A stretch of DNA of 60,519 nt from Kiritimatiellia bacterium. GTDB taxonomy: Bacteria > Verrucomicrobiota > Kiritimatiellia > RFP12 > UBA1067. Where the stretch lies: the NCBI GenBank assembly GCA_027858965.1, contig JAQIBS010000008.1:1-60519 (forward strand), read 5' to 3'. Below the pieces are notes generated by a model. It was not told the origin of the DNA and searched no databases. It saw only the letters and a list, made by a program, of their open reading frames with translations. This document shows, one piece after another, positions 17,306 through 25,403 of this stretch. The stretch's first letter is position 1. Every line of letters begins with the position of its first letter. The position numbers were made by a program, and so were the translations under genes.

Positions 17306-18616
17306 TTAATTTTTAATCTGCTCATGCTCAATATGAACTTCAGAATCCTCTGCATTCATAAGAGCATTAAGTGCATCCTCTAATGGACGTTCCAGAATTT
17401 CCAGTTGAACCAGCTCGATACGGTTATTACGTACTCTACGTATTGACACCCTGCATCCTTGAGCCTCAACCGACTCTCCGGCATGTAGGAGCCGTCCCGC
17501 ATGTAGCAGCACCCATCCGGCAATACGATCAGCATCGTCGGCATCAAGATTCAATTCCAGCTGGTGGTTGATTTCATCCAGGCTTTCGCTTCCATCAATA
17601 AGCCAGAGGTCCTCTCCGATCATACGCATATCAGGACTTTCCTCGTGGTCGGGAGGTTGAACCGGTTCACTTATCAGCTCCAGAATATCACTGCGGGTGA
17701 TAATTCCGGCTGTTCCCCCAAATTCATCCAGAACGCAGGCTATCCGCCTGTTTTCCCGCTGGAATGTTATCAGAATATCATCCAGGTCTGCGCTCTCGGG
17801 AACAAAAAGGGCTGGCACTGTCAGCTGGCGCAGTTCCGGCTTGGGGTCAAGGAGAAACTGTGCCACATTAACAAAGCCCTTGATGGCATCCGGGGAGCGA
17901 TGATAAACCGGCAGTATTCTGAAGCGGGCACGTCTGGCGACCTTAAGTTGTTCCTTCAATGGGGCATCCAAATCAAGAGCAGTCATATCAACACGGGGTG
18001 TCATGACATCGCTGGCTTTAAGATCGCTCAAACGCATAATGCCGTCAACCATCAGGGCCTCCTCCTGGTCGAGAGCGCCCTGTTCTTCGCTCATTTCAAC
18101 AACAGAGAGAAGTTCCTCATTATTGAGAGTTTTACGTTCACGTCTGAAAAACTTTTTAAAAGGAAAAGCCCCGCGTGTCATAAGGAAAGTCAGAGGAGAA
18201 AGAAGAACCGACCAAACCAGGACATAACGCGCGACGAAAGGTGCCAGCTTTTCAGCGTAGTGCAACCCAAGTCGCTTCGGGGCAACCTCACAGAAGAGCA
18301 GCAGAACAAAAGTGATAACCACAACATTGATTATCTGGCTGTACTGAGGAATCAGGGAATCCAGGATAAGATAGCCCACACTGGCAATGGCAAAATTAAC
18401 AAAGGTGTTACCGATAAGCAAAGCAGAGAGGGTTTTATCGGGTACATCCAGGCAGCGGGTTAAACGCAGGCCTTCAGTGGGCTTGCTTGTACATATCCGC
18501 TGCACCTGCACCGCCGAAAGCGAGAACAGAACTGTTTCACTTCCTGAAAAGAGGGCTGAAAGAACAATCAGAACCAGCAAGACCACAAAAACTATTATTA
18601 GTAAAATTGCACTCAT
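17306..18616 (-). CDS. CorC/HlyC-family CNNM transporter
   Basis: A 436-residue inner-membrane protein with the full CNNM architecture. The DUF21 membrane domain (residues 5-145) contains SGSETVLFSLSAVQVQRI and IGNTFVNFAIASVGYL. Two CBS domains (about 195-315) include SDVMTPRVDMTALD and LDEFGGTAGIITRSDILE. A C-terminal CorC_HlyC domain (about 330-420) contains LWLIDGSESLDEINHQLEL. The family is associated with Mg2+/Co2+ efflux or homeostasis and magnesium binding at the CBS dimer. It overlaps the LolA-like gene upstream by four bases and runs into the shorter CNNM paralogue one base downstream, so the three genes are one operon. Confidence 0.9.
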   Translation of the reverse strand: MSAILLIIVFVVLLVLIVLSALFSGSETVLFSLSAVQVQRICTSKPTEGLRLTRCLDVPDKTLSALLIGNTFVNFAIASVGYLILDSLIPQYSQIINVVVITFVLLLFCEVAPKRLGLHYAEKLAPFVARYVLVWSVLLSPLTFLMTRGAFPFKKFFRRERKTLNNEELLSVVEMSEEQGALDQEEALMVDGIMRLSDLKASDVMTPRVDMTALDLDAPLKEQLKVARRARFRILPVYHRSPDAIKGFVNVAQFLLDPKPELRQLTVPALFVPESADLDDILITFQRENRRIACVLDEFGGTAGIITRSDILELISEPVQPPDHEESPDMRMIGEDLWLIDGSESLDEINHQLELNLDADDADRIAGWVLLHAGRLLHAGESVEAQGCRVSIRRVRNNRIELVQLEILERPLEDALNALMNAEDSEVHIEHEQIKN

Positions 18617-19410
18617 GGTGTGGCAACATCATCCACCAGTAGCTTGGTTCTGTGTCCACTGCCAAGTGTTTCAATCTCCATATGACGAATCATCCAGCGA
18701 TCATCCATCTTTTTGACGCGCTGAACCCACATCCGTCGAACGGTATCGCCCTGCGGGTTAAGCTGCTCGGCCTGCATAATACATTTCATTTGCTTATCCA
18801 CCCAGATACGCATACCGGAACACCCGGCAACAGGATAAGGCGGTACAACCACAAGAATATAGCACTTGCGTCCCAGACGGCATTCCCCCTGCGGTTTATT
18901 ATCAAAGCGAACATCTTTCCACCACAGAAAATCAAGTGTAAGATCAAGCCAGGTCATGTCAGTTCCGCGGATACGGCCTGCATAGGAAACCGGGCTGAAA
19001 TCTTTTTTCTCCAACCCTTTATAGAGTCGGATATCAGCCGCACCATCAGAGGGCCGCTTCAGGACAACTCTTTCCACGACAGCAGTACCAGCTGGATCCA
19101 GCAAAAGACACTCAGCAGAGGGAGGATTGGCGCCCCAGTCTGTCATCAATTGAAAGGGGTGAGTTGCCAATACAATGCCACGTTCTTTACGGACAATCAT
19201 TTTTCCTTTTAACACCAGAGGTTCCAACGGTATCATCCGCGAACAGGCATTCAAGAGTTTGGCAGCGGTTACGTTCTCCTTTTCAGCCTCAGCCTCGGAT
19301 TTCGGAATAGACAAAGACTGTGCAGCAAGTAGATTTGCACACAGACATATAAATAGTATTTTTTGAAATATTTTGGTTTTCAACAGTACCTCATGCGTCC
19401 TGAGAAACAA
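18613..19410 (-). CDS. LolA-like outer-membrane lipoprotein-sorting-type protein
   Basis: A 265-residue exported protein of the LolA-like 'outer membrane lipoprotein-sorting protein' type. A signal peptide (KILFICLCANLLAAQS) is followed by a half-barrel-like domain with the family's distinctive GTDMTWLDLTLDFLWW near residue 155 and a C-terminal strand HMEIETLGSGHRTKL. The ATG at 19410 puts an unusual tail before the signal peptide; a TTG at 19383, with GAGG five bases before it, would give a shorter and more typical signal peptide and may be the real start. It overlaps the CorC gene by ATGA. A periplasmic lipid- or lipoprotein-handling role is inferred from the family fold. Confidence 0.75.
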   Translation of the reverse strand: MFLRTHEVLLKTKIFQKILFICLCANLLAAQSLSIPKSEAEAEKENVTAAKLLNACSRMIPLEPLVLKGKMIVRKERGIVLATHPFQLMTDWGANPPSAECLLLDPAGTAVVERVVLKRPSDGAADIRLYKGLEKKDFSPVSYAGRIRGTDMTWLDLTLDFLWWKDVRFDNKPQGECRLGRKCYILVVVPPYPVAGCSGMRIWVDKQMKCIMQAEQLNPQGDTVRRMWVQRVKKMDDRWMIRHMEIETLGSGHRTKLLVDDVATP

Positions 19411-19473
19411 CTCGAACGCCGCATTAAAACTATATATATATCAAAAAATCCAAGTTACCGCAAGGAGTGCGGA

Positions 19474-20574
19474 TTATTTTGCCACAGATGCTGCTACTTT
19501 TAAATCTTTTGAAGTTGCCAGTCCAATTACCCGGCCCTGGTCACCTACAGCGCAATAGAAGTGATAAACAACGCCATCGTGTTTGATCACCCATGGTTTA
19601 TGTGCATACTGCTGATCCCAGGACACAGAGGGCTGAACCAGATGATCTCCCGTCCATTTTGTCCATGTAACAAGATCGTACGAACAGGCAAAAGTCTCAA
19701 AGGCATTCGGCTGCCAGAATGCACCGAAATAAAACATCACCCAGAGATCACCGATTCTTGTAATCATAGGGTCGCCGCTGATGCCGTAATCCCCCAGGGT
19801 CCCATTCTGAACAACCGGATCCTGTCCATAACGTTTCCAGTTCAGCATATCGCGGGATACCGCCATTCCGATGCGTTCTCGACCAGGCCCCTTAGCATTG
19901 TAATACATGACAAAGGGAAACCCGAGAGTCTCCTTCTTATCCCATACAACAAAACTTTTGTAGAGAGTCGTCCGTTCAAACTCGCGGACACCCTCCTGCT
20001 GATTGCTCAAAACAGGGTTACCCTTGAAACGAGTCCAGGCTGATGCACTCCCAGGATCCTTTGTCCATGCCACCCCTATAGAGAGTGGATCAGTTTCATA
20101 CCCCTGCTTGGCACCACCGATATAGGTCATCCAGTAACGGCAGCCATATTCCTGAACTGTATTTTCTCCGCCCCACTCTGTTGTAAACAAGGAGGGACCA
20201 CCATCAGCCTGCCACTGATCCCAAGCACCTTCTTCACCATACGGAAGAACCTTTCCGAGTGACTTCCAACTCAGAAGATCATCACTTGATGCAAGATAGG
20301 TTTCATAACCGCGGCTGTCAAACATGATGTACAACATATACCACTTGTCCTGCCAGCGAAAGACATTAGGATTATCCAGCATCTTGCCTGCTTGAGGCTT
20401 GAGGATTACACCATGCTTATATGGGGTTTTAACCTCTTCATAAATTTTTTGCATTTCGGTCTGCGAAACATGTTTTCCGCTTGTCTTAGCGGGTATCACT
20501 GTATCAGAAAGTGCACAAATACACATTCCAAGCAAAATCGCAGCAGCTTTTATTAATTTTCTTTCACTTATCAT
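19474..20574 (-). CDS. Secreted beta-propeller glycosidase (GH43/GH130-like)
   Basis: A 366-residue protein with an N-terminal signal peptide (KLIKAAAILLGMCICALS) followed by a five-bladed beta-propeller glycosidase fold. The repeated blade pattern is visible as NPNVFRWQDKWYMLYIMFD, DGGPSLFTTEWGG, GFPFVMYYNAKG, SGDPMITRIGDLWVMFYFG and KPWVIKHDGVVYHFYCAV. Each blade pairs an acidic residue with an aromatic 'WYMLY'-type strand, as in GH43, GH32 and GH130 enzymes. I set the start at 20574 because AAGGAG precedes that ATG by six bases. It lies 70 bases downstream of the anti-sigma/passenger gene in the same direction and may share its regulation. The exact family and the sugar cannot be read from sequence alone. 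Confidence 0.75.
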   Translation of the reverse strand: MISERKLIKAAAILLGMCICALSDTVIPAKTSGKHVSQTEMQKIYEEVKTPYKHGVILKPQAGKMLDNPNVFRWQDKWYMLYIMFDSRGYETYLASSDDLLSWKSLGKVLPYGEEGAWDQWQADGGPSLFTTEWGGENTVQEYGCRYWMTYIGGAKQGYETDPLSIGVAWTKDPGSASAWTRFKGNPVLSNQQEGVREFERTTLYKSFVVWDKKETLGFPFVMYYNAKGPGRERIGMAVSRDMLNWKRYGQDPVVQNGTLGDYGISGDPMITRIGDLWVMFYFGAFWQPNAFETFACSYDLVTWTKWTGDHLVQPSVSWDQQYAHKPWVIKHDGVVYHFYCAVGDQGRVIGLATSKDLKVAASVAK

Positions 20575-20644
20575 AAATCTCCTTATTAATATAATGCGGA
20601 CTTCGTAGTTAAAACTTAAAAAATCAAGCGCTGGCATCTCTGGG

Positions 20645-23600
20645 TCAACGAAGTATGATCAAAGTCCCCGGGGCCATCACAGTCAAATAGATTATATTGG
20701 CATCTTTTCTCACCTTCGCGGCACAACCCGAAGGAATATTCTCAATATTCAATAACCAGCCGCTGATATCTCCATTGATTGATTCCGCTTCAAACAACGG
20801 CCATCGTCTATTACGAACACTTTCATCAAACAGAGTCACATTCAAAGTCAAACTTTGAGCAATATTCAGCACTCCATTAACAGTGAAGAAATGCGAGTTG
20901 TCACCAGAGACCAGACAGGAGACTACGGAACTTTCTTCGAGTGTCATATCCCCTGTCGTAACACCATTGTGACACAGGCCAATCGATTTCAGAGATGCGC
21001 CCGCCTCCAATGTGACAGTCGAGGCAACAGCACCATCTCCCTGCAAAGTTCCTGTATCTTCGACAACAATTTCAGAATCTGAAGCCGCTGCCAGACCGGA
21101 GCTATTGGAAATCTCCACGGTTCCATTGGAGACAGCTGTCAATGAACCGGTAAAATCACCTGCTCCATTAAGTTCCAGTGTTCCGTTACCAGACCTGATT
21201 AAATGACCGCTACCGTGCAACACGCCACCAATAATTGATTTTTCCATGCCGATCACATTCAATATCGCATTCTCAGCCACACTGACTTCTCCGGCTCCAT
21301 CAAGTACACCCAGTATATGAGTTCCGTAGCTGACAGAGAGCGCCGCCCCGGATTCTACAAACACAGAGCAATATTTACTCTCTGCCAATGAAGCAAGGCC
21401 CCTACCCAACGCTGAAGCCTCTTCAGCACTGACAGCTTTATTCAAGATCATAAATTCATCCAAAGCACCTTTGAAAGCATCGAAGCTTGTACCGCTCGTG
21501 GCCGAACGACCTATATTAAAATCCATTGCCTGCACATTCAAAGTGGCAGGATTGTCAGCCCCAGCCAAAACGTCATCAATATAGATCTTACGGCACTGTC
21601 CGTCAGTACCTGCGGGATCATATGTCACAACCACATGATGCCAGCCTGCGGGAGATTCACCGGTGCGCATATCCTCACTATGTGCAACAGAGAGGTCTGA
21701 GCCCCAGAAGTAATGCGTCATGCTTTCTGCGGAAGATGGGTCCGAGACCGCATTGGGGCCGAACCGCATGCCATTAATCTGCAATCCTTTTCGTACACCC
21801 CATGAATATACACCAGTGCGCCAACTGGCATCGCTATCCGGATTAACCCAAAACGAAACAGTAAATGCTGAATTACCGACCGGAACCTGATCAGGAAATA
21901 CCCCGCTGAGGGTTGTCACACCGGAACTGCCATCAAAAGCAAGTCCGGCACCGGAGAGAGCGTTCGTCACAACAACAGGAGCAGTGCCACCTGCCACAAC
22001 AGCAAGATGATTGGCATACAAACTGCTATCCAATAAAGGCTGTTGAGGATCATCAAAGGTATAATAGGCAACAACATTACTGAATACACTGGCATAACCG
22101 TCGCCAGCCAAATCTACGTTTCCAGAGTTAATTACCAGTGTGCCTGCCATTGAATCCACACTGCCAAGAGTCAACTTATGATCGCCCTCCTTAACAAAAA
22201 TGCCATCACCTGTGATGAAACCGAGAGTGGCATCGCCTGTCTGATTACTGACAATCAGCATACCACTGCTCACATCCACAACTCCTTTACCGGAGAGTCC
22301 AGCAAAGCTCTGAACCCTCTCGGACACTTTAAGGTTTGCGTCCAAACCCACCGTAACCTGCACCGCTGCAGGTAGAACGGCTTTCACACTGGATGGAGGT
22401 TCGGCAACGCCATTCATCAGCTGCTGAATTTCAACTGCACTAAAAGCCCTGTCGGCAATAAAAACTTCATCGAGCAGCCCTTTAAAAGGTCTACCTGTTG
22501 TTTGTCCAATCACGAAGACACTATCTGAGGCATCGTTCACAAGATCATAGGAAGCGTAGTCATCCTGCTGCACCAGCTCTCCGTCAATATAGACCTTGCG
22601 GTTACCACTGGACAAAGCGGGATCATACACCATGGCGATATGGTACCAGCCATCAGGAGATGTGCCGATTCGCAGATCCTCCGTACCCATAGCGGTCATG
22701 TCATTACCCCACGTGTAATAAACAAGTGAACATCCGGTCAGATCTGTTCCCGCAGCATCGCCGGTTCGAGCACCGATACACTGCCCGCTGGAATACCGTC
22801 CCCAGGCAAATAAACCCAATCGTTCTGTACCGTCAACAGCGCCATCTTCATCCGGATTAATCCACATGCAGACAGTATTAGCGTGATTGCCTGCAGGAAG
22901 AACCGAAGGTATACTGCCTTCCGGAACAAAATATGGTCCCTGACTGAAAGATGCGGCACCACCGAACCGTCCGGCAGCGGAATATATCACATCGCCATCA
23001 CTGTTTGTGAGTGTAACGCTGTTAGCACTGGAATCACCGCCTAAATTGCTTTCATCATCAAAGGTATAACAGACCACCACCGAGGGATCATCAAGAACTC
23101 TCACATTGTTCAGCTCAATTGTTCCCTCTTCAACCCGAAGCTCATCAATACTCTGCACACCCCGTAGAGTCTGGTAATTAGCGCCGCGTTTTATAACAGT
23201 TCCACCACCGGTCAGAGATCCGGCATAGAGCGCATTTCCGGTTGCACCTCCGACAGTCAGAACTTTTCCATCCAATGCAACAGGACGGCTGTTAGTTCCA
23301 GAGGAAAGCCCCCCGATATGCGCATCGGAAAGAAGCGACAATCCCGCGTTATCGCTATCAAGCAGGGTAACCAGGCTTTGCGGCAACGCGGTATTATTGG
23401 CAAGAACAAGAAGGCCCTCTTCGATAAAAGCGCCTCCCTGAAATGTATTCAGCGCATTGGCCAGGATAAGGTCACCGGCACCGGTCTTAAAAATGCCTCC
23501 ATGCCGGAATGTAAGTTCAGCGGAATGCGCATCAAGAATGGAGCCCGAAACCGTCAGTGAAGTTCCACTTGCAACATCAAACTCCTGAATCCGTGTTTGC

Positions 23601-24724
23601 GCAGCATAGGGTCCATTCTGAGTTCCAATGGCCAGCGCACATGCAATATCACCCGCATTACCACCGCCTACCGCATAGATATGCGGATCAGTTGCATCAT
23701 AAACCAAAATGTATTTATCAGCGCTGTCAGCCTGGATAAGAGCATTACTGGATAGTGTTAATGTGCTGATATACTCAGTGTTCGTTCCCAGATCAAAGGT
23801 GCCTCCAGCCAGCTTAATCGGAACACTGTTATCCAGGATGTTTCTGTGTTCAAGAGCCAAAGTCGCACCGGAGTTAACTGTTATGCTGTCACCGACCATA
23901 AACTCCTCTACAGAGGAGGTGTCGCCACGACGCAACCGGAGAGTTCCTGAGGCCACATGTGTAGTTCCAGTATAACTTAAATTATCCACAACAAGATCAA
24001 GTGTACCCGGTCCACTCTTGGAAAAGCCCTGCTCGCCAGTAACTGAACTCTCAATCAACGCTCTCGTTCCATCCACAGATATTATAGGTACACTGCTATC
24101 TCCTGTTGACAGTTCCAGCGTACCTCCGGCAACAATCCATCCTGTGCCGACACCTTCATTATTACCGAAGAGCATAGTTCCTGTTGTAACGGTACCGATA
24201 ATTGTATTTGTCACACTCTCAGCCAGCGCCACCTGAGAAAAATCAGCGATATCTCCCATTGCATTTGCAATCAACCCGTTCTCCCAGTTCGCTGAATCCG
24301 TCCAGCTGCCGGACACCGTATTCGTCCAGACCTGCACCTGCGCGCTGGTTGCAATCACTGCAGCAGTTTCAACTACCTCCGCCACCTCATTAACAGTTAC
24401 TGCCTCACTCTGCTGCTCATATACATTCTTCACAACCGCAAACAGAAAACCGCTCAAAACCAGAACAGCTGCGGCAGCCACTGCCTTACGTAGAAAATTA
24501 TGATATTTGCGCAAACCCTGCGACTTTACATTGCTTTGAACCAGAGCTTTTTTTTCACGCATCTCCAACATTGACTGCATCCAGAGATGATCCAGAGCCG
24601 TATCGCAGAGGTCCGGATTCTCCTCCAGCAAACAATTAAGAGCCGCAACTTCTTCCGGGGTTGCACACTCTTCAACAACCTGTCCCATCAGAAACTGGAA
24701 ATCGCTTTTTTCAGGCAGTTTCAT
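20645..24724 (-). CDS. Anti-sigma-like membrane protein fused to PATR/LamG surface passenger
   Basis: A 1359-residue protein. Residues 1-80 form a soluble, helical, cytoplasmic part resembling the anti-sigma segment of ECF partners (ATPEEVAALNCLLEENPDLC). A single membrane helix follows at 81-98. The exported part begins with WTNTVSGSWTDSANWENG and contains several autotransporter-associated (PATR-like) beta repeats, for example FSKSGPGTLDLVVDNLSYTG and RSGNGTLELNGAGDFTG. Two LamG/concanavalin-type domains lie at about 551-768 and 885-1110. There is no C-terminal beta-barrel and no sorting tail. The ATG at 24724 lies inside the end of the sigma gene (14-base overlap) and is preceded by GGAG, so sigma and anti-sigma are coupled. 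The passenger may sense or bind a polysaccharide and signal across the membrane; that is inference. Confidence 0.8.
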   Translation of the reverse strand: MKLPEKSDFQFLMGQVVEECATPEEVAALNCLLEENPDLCDTALDHLWMQSMLEMREKKALVQSNVKSQGLRKYHNFLRKAVAAAAVLVLSGFLFAVVKNVYEQQSEAVTVNEVAEVVETAAVIATSAQVQVWTNTVSGSWTDSANWENGLIANAMGDIADFSQVALAESVTNTIIGTVTTGTMLFGNNEGVGTGWIVAGGTLELSTGDSSVPIISVDGTRALIESSVTGEQGFSKSGPGTLDLVVDNLSYTGTTHVASGTLRLRRGDTSSVEEFMVGDSITVNSGATLALEHRNILDNSVPIKLAGGTFDLGTNTEYISTLTLSSNALIQADSADKYILVYDATDPHIYAVGGGNAGDIACALAIGTQNGPYAAQTRIQEFDVASGTSLTVSGSILDAHSAELTFRHGGIFKTGAGDLILANALNTFQGGAFIEEGLLVLANNTALPQSLVTLLDSDNAGLSLLSDAHIGGLSSGTNSRPVALDGKVLTVGGATGNALYAGSLTGGGTVIKRGANYQTLRGVQSIDELRVEEGTIELNNVRVLDDPSVVVCYTFDDESNLGGDSSANSVTLTNSDGDVIYSAAGRFGGAASFSQGPYFVPEGSIPSVLPAGNHANTVCMWINPDEDGAVDGTERLGLFAWGRYSSGQCIGARTGDAAGTDLTGCSLVYYTWGNDMTAMGTEDLRIGTSPDGWYHIAMVYDPALSSGNRKVYIDGELVQQDDYASYDLVNDASDSVFVIGQTTGRPFKGLLDEVFIADRAFSAVEIQQLMNGVAEPPSSVKAVLPAAVQVTVGLDANLKVSERVQSFAGLSGKGVVDVSSGMLIVSNQTGDATLGFITGDGIFVKEGDHKLTLGSVDSMAGTLVINSGNVDLAGDGYASVFSNVVAYYTFDDPQQPLLDSSLYANHLAVVAGGTAPVVVTNALSGAGLAFDGSSGVTTLSGVFPDQVPVGNSAFTVSFWVNPDSDASWRTGVYSWGVRKGLQINGMRFGPNAVSDPSSAESMTHYFWGSDLSVAHSEDMRTGESPAGWHHVVVTYDPAGTDGQCRKIYIDDVLAGADNPATLNVQAMDFNIGRSATSGTSFDAFKGALDEFMILNKAVSAEEASALGRGLASLAESKYCSVFVESGAALSVSYGTHILGVLDGAGEVSVAENAILNVIGMEKSIIGGVLHGSGHLIRSGNGTLELNGAGDFTGSLTAVSNGTVEISNSSGLAAASDSEIVVEDTGTLQGDGAVASTVTLEAGASLKSIGLCHNGVTTGDMTLEESSVVSCLVSGDNSHFFTVNGVLNIAQSLTLNVTLFDESVRNRRWPLFEAESINGDISGWLLNIENIPSGCAAKVRKDANIIYLTVMAPGTLIILR

Positions 24725-25256
24725 TATCGGCTCCTTTCGTTTCCGCGAAAAGGCAGTCCAGTAAAGCCTGACGGGTCCGGCATAGCAGAATGGAAACCGC
24801 ATTGACAGAACACTTCATATTCCGAGCAAGCACCTCCAGGGGTTCACCAATATGATAACGGGCATTAATCAGCTTCCTCTGTCGCTCAGGAAGCTTTTCA
24901 ATGCAGCTCTCCAGTCGATCAAAGGAAGCATGCACTGAATATCGTTCCATGCTGAGTTTTTCTGAGAATATATCCATAATTTTGTCATTAAAAACCAGAC
25001 GGCTGCGTGACTGCTTCTGTCGATAGGCCCGTACCTGCTGATATGCAAAGGCCTTGGCCCATGGAAGAAACGGAAGATCGGTATCATACAGCTCACGTTT
25101 TTTCCAAAGCACTGTATTTGTATCCTGCAGGACATCAGATACATCCTGAACACTCCGCAGCAGAATCCGGATATAGGCAAACAGATCGAACTGAGCCCGT
25201 GTCAGTTCGTTCATAAATAACTGGCTATTCGCCTCTGATTGATTTGATTCAGACAT
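24711..25256 (-). CDS. ECF RNA polymerase sigma factor
   Basis: A 181-residue extracytoplasmic-function sigma factor of the planctomycete/verrucomicrobial type. Region 2 covers about residues 20-85 (SVQDVSDVLQDTNTVLWKK, then LPFLPWAKAFAYQQVRAYR). Region 4 covers about 110-170 (CIEKLPERQRKLINARYH, then VLARNMKCSVNAVSILLCRT), which is the -35-binding helix-turn-helix. The sequence around the start has only a moderate ribosome-binding site. Its stop overlaps the start of the membrane anti-sigma/passenger gene by 14 bases, the usual arrangement for a sigma held by its partner. It probably activates the surface and glycan genes around it, including its own operon; targets are unknown. Confidence 0.92.
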   Translation of the reverse strand: MSESNQSEANSQLFMNELTRAQFDLFAYIRILLRSVQDVSDVLQDTNTVLWKKRELYDTDLPFLPWAKAFAYQQVRAYRQKQSRSRLVFNDKIMDIFSEKLSMERYSVHASFDRLESCIEKLPERQRKLINARYHIGEPLEVLARNMKCSVNAVSILLCRTRQALLDCLFAETKGADNETA

Positions 25257-25300
25257 AATACAGTCACTTTATCCAGCGGATTAAAAAAAGGAAGATTTCA

Positions 25301-25359
25301 GACATGATTACAGAATTAACATGATAGCAACCAAATCATGTAAATCCTGTAATCATGTC
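25301..25359. repeat. 25-bp-arm inverted repeat, ACAGGATT/ACATGAT family
   Basis: Arms 25301-25325 and 25335-25359 pair at 23 of 25 positions around a nine-base loop. The motif belongs to the widespread ATCCTGTTAATCCTGTCA-type intergenic repeat; a half copy of it is at 46589-46608. It sits between the second passenger gene and the sigma gene. It lacks a proper T run for a leftward transcript, so it is more likely a dispersed repeat than a terminator. Confidence 0.7.
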
Positions 25360-25403
25360 AAAAAAATCTAAGCACAAACTTGTCCTGCCCTTCGGAAAAG
25401 GAC

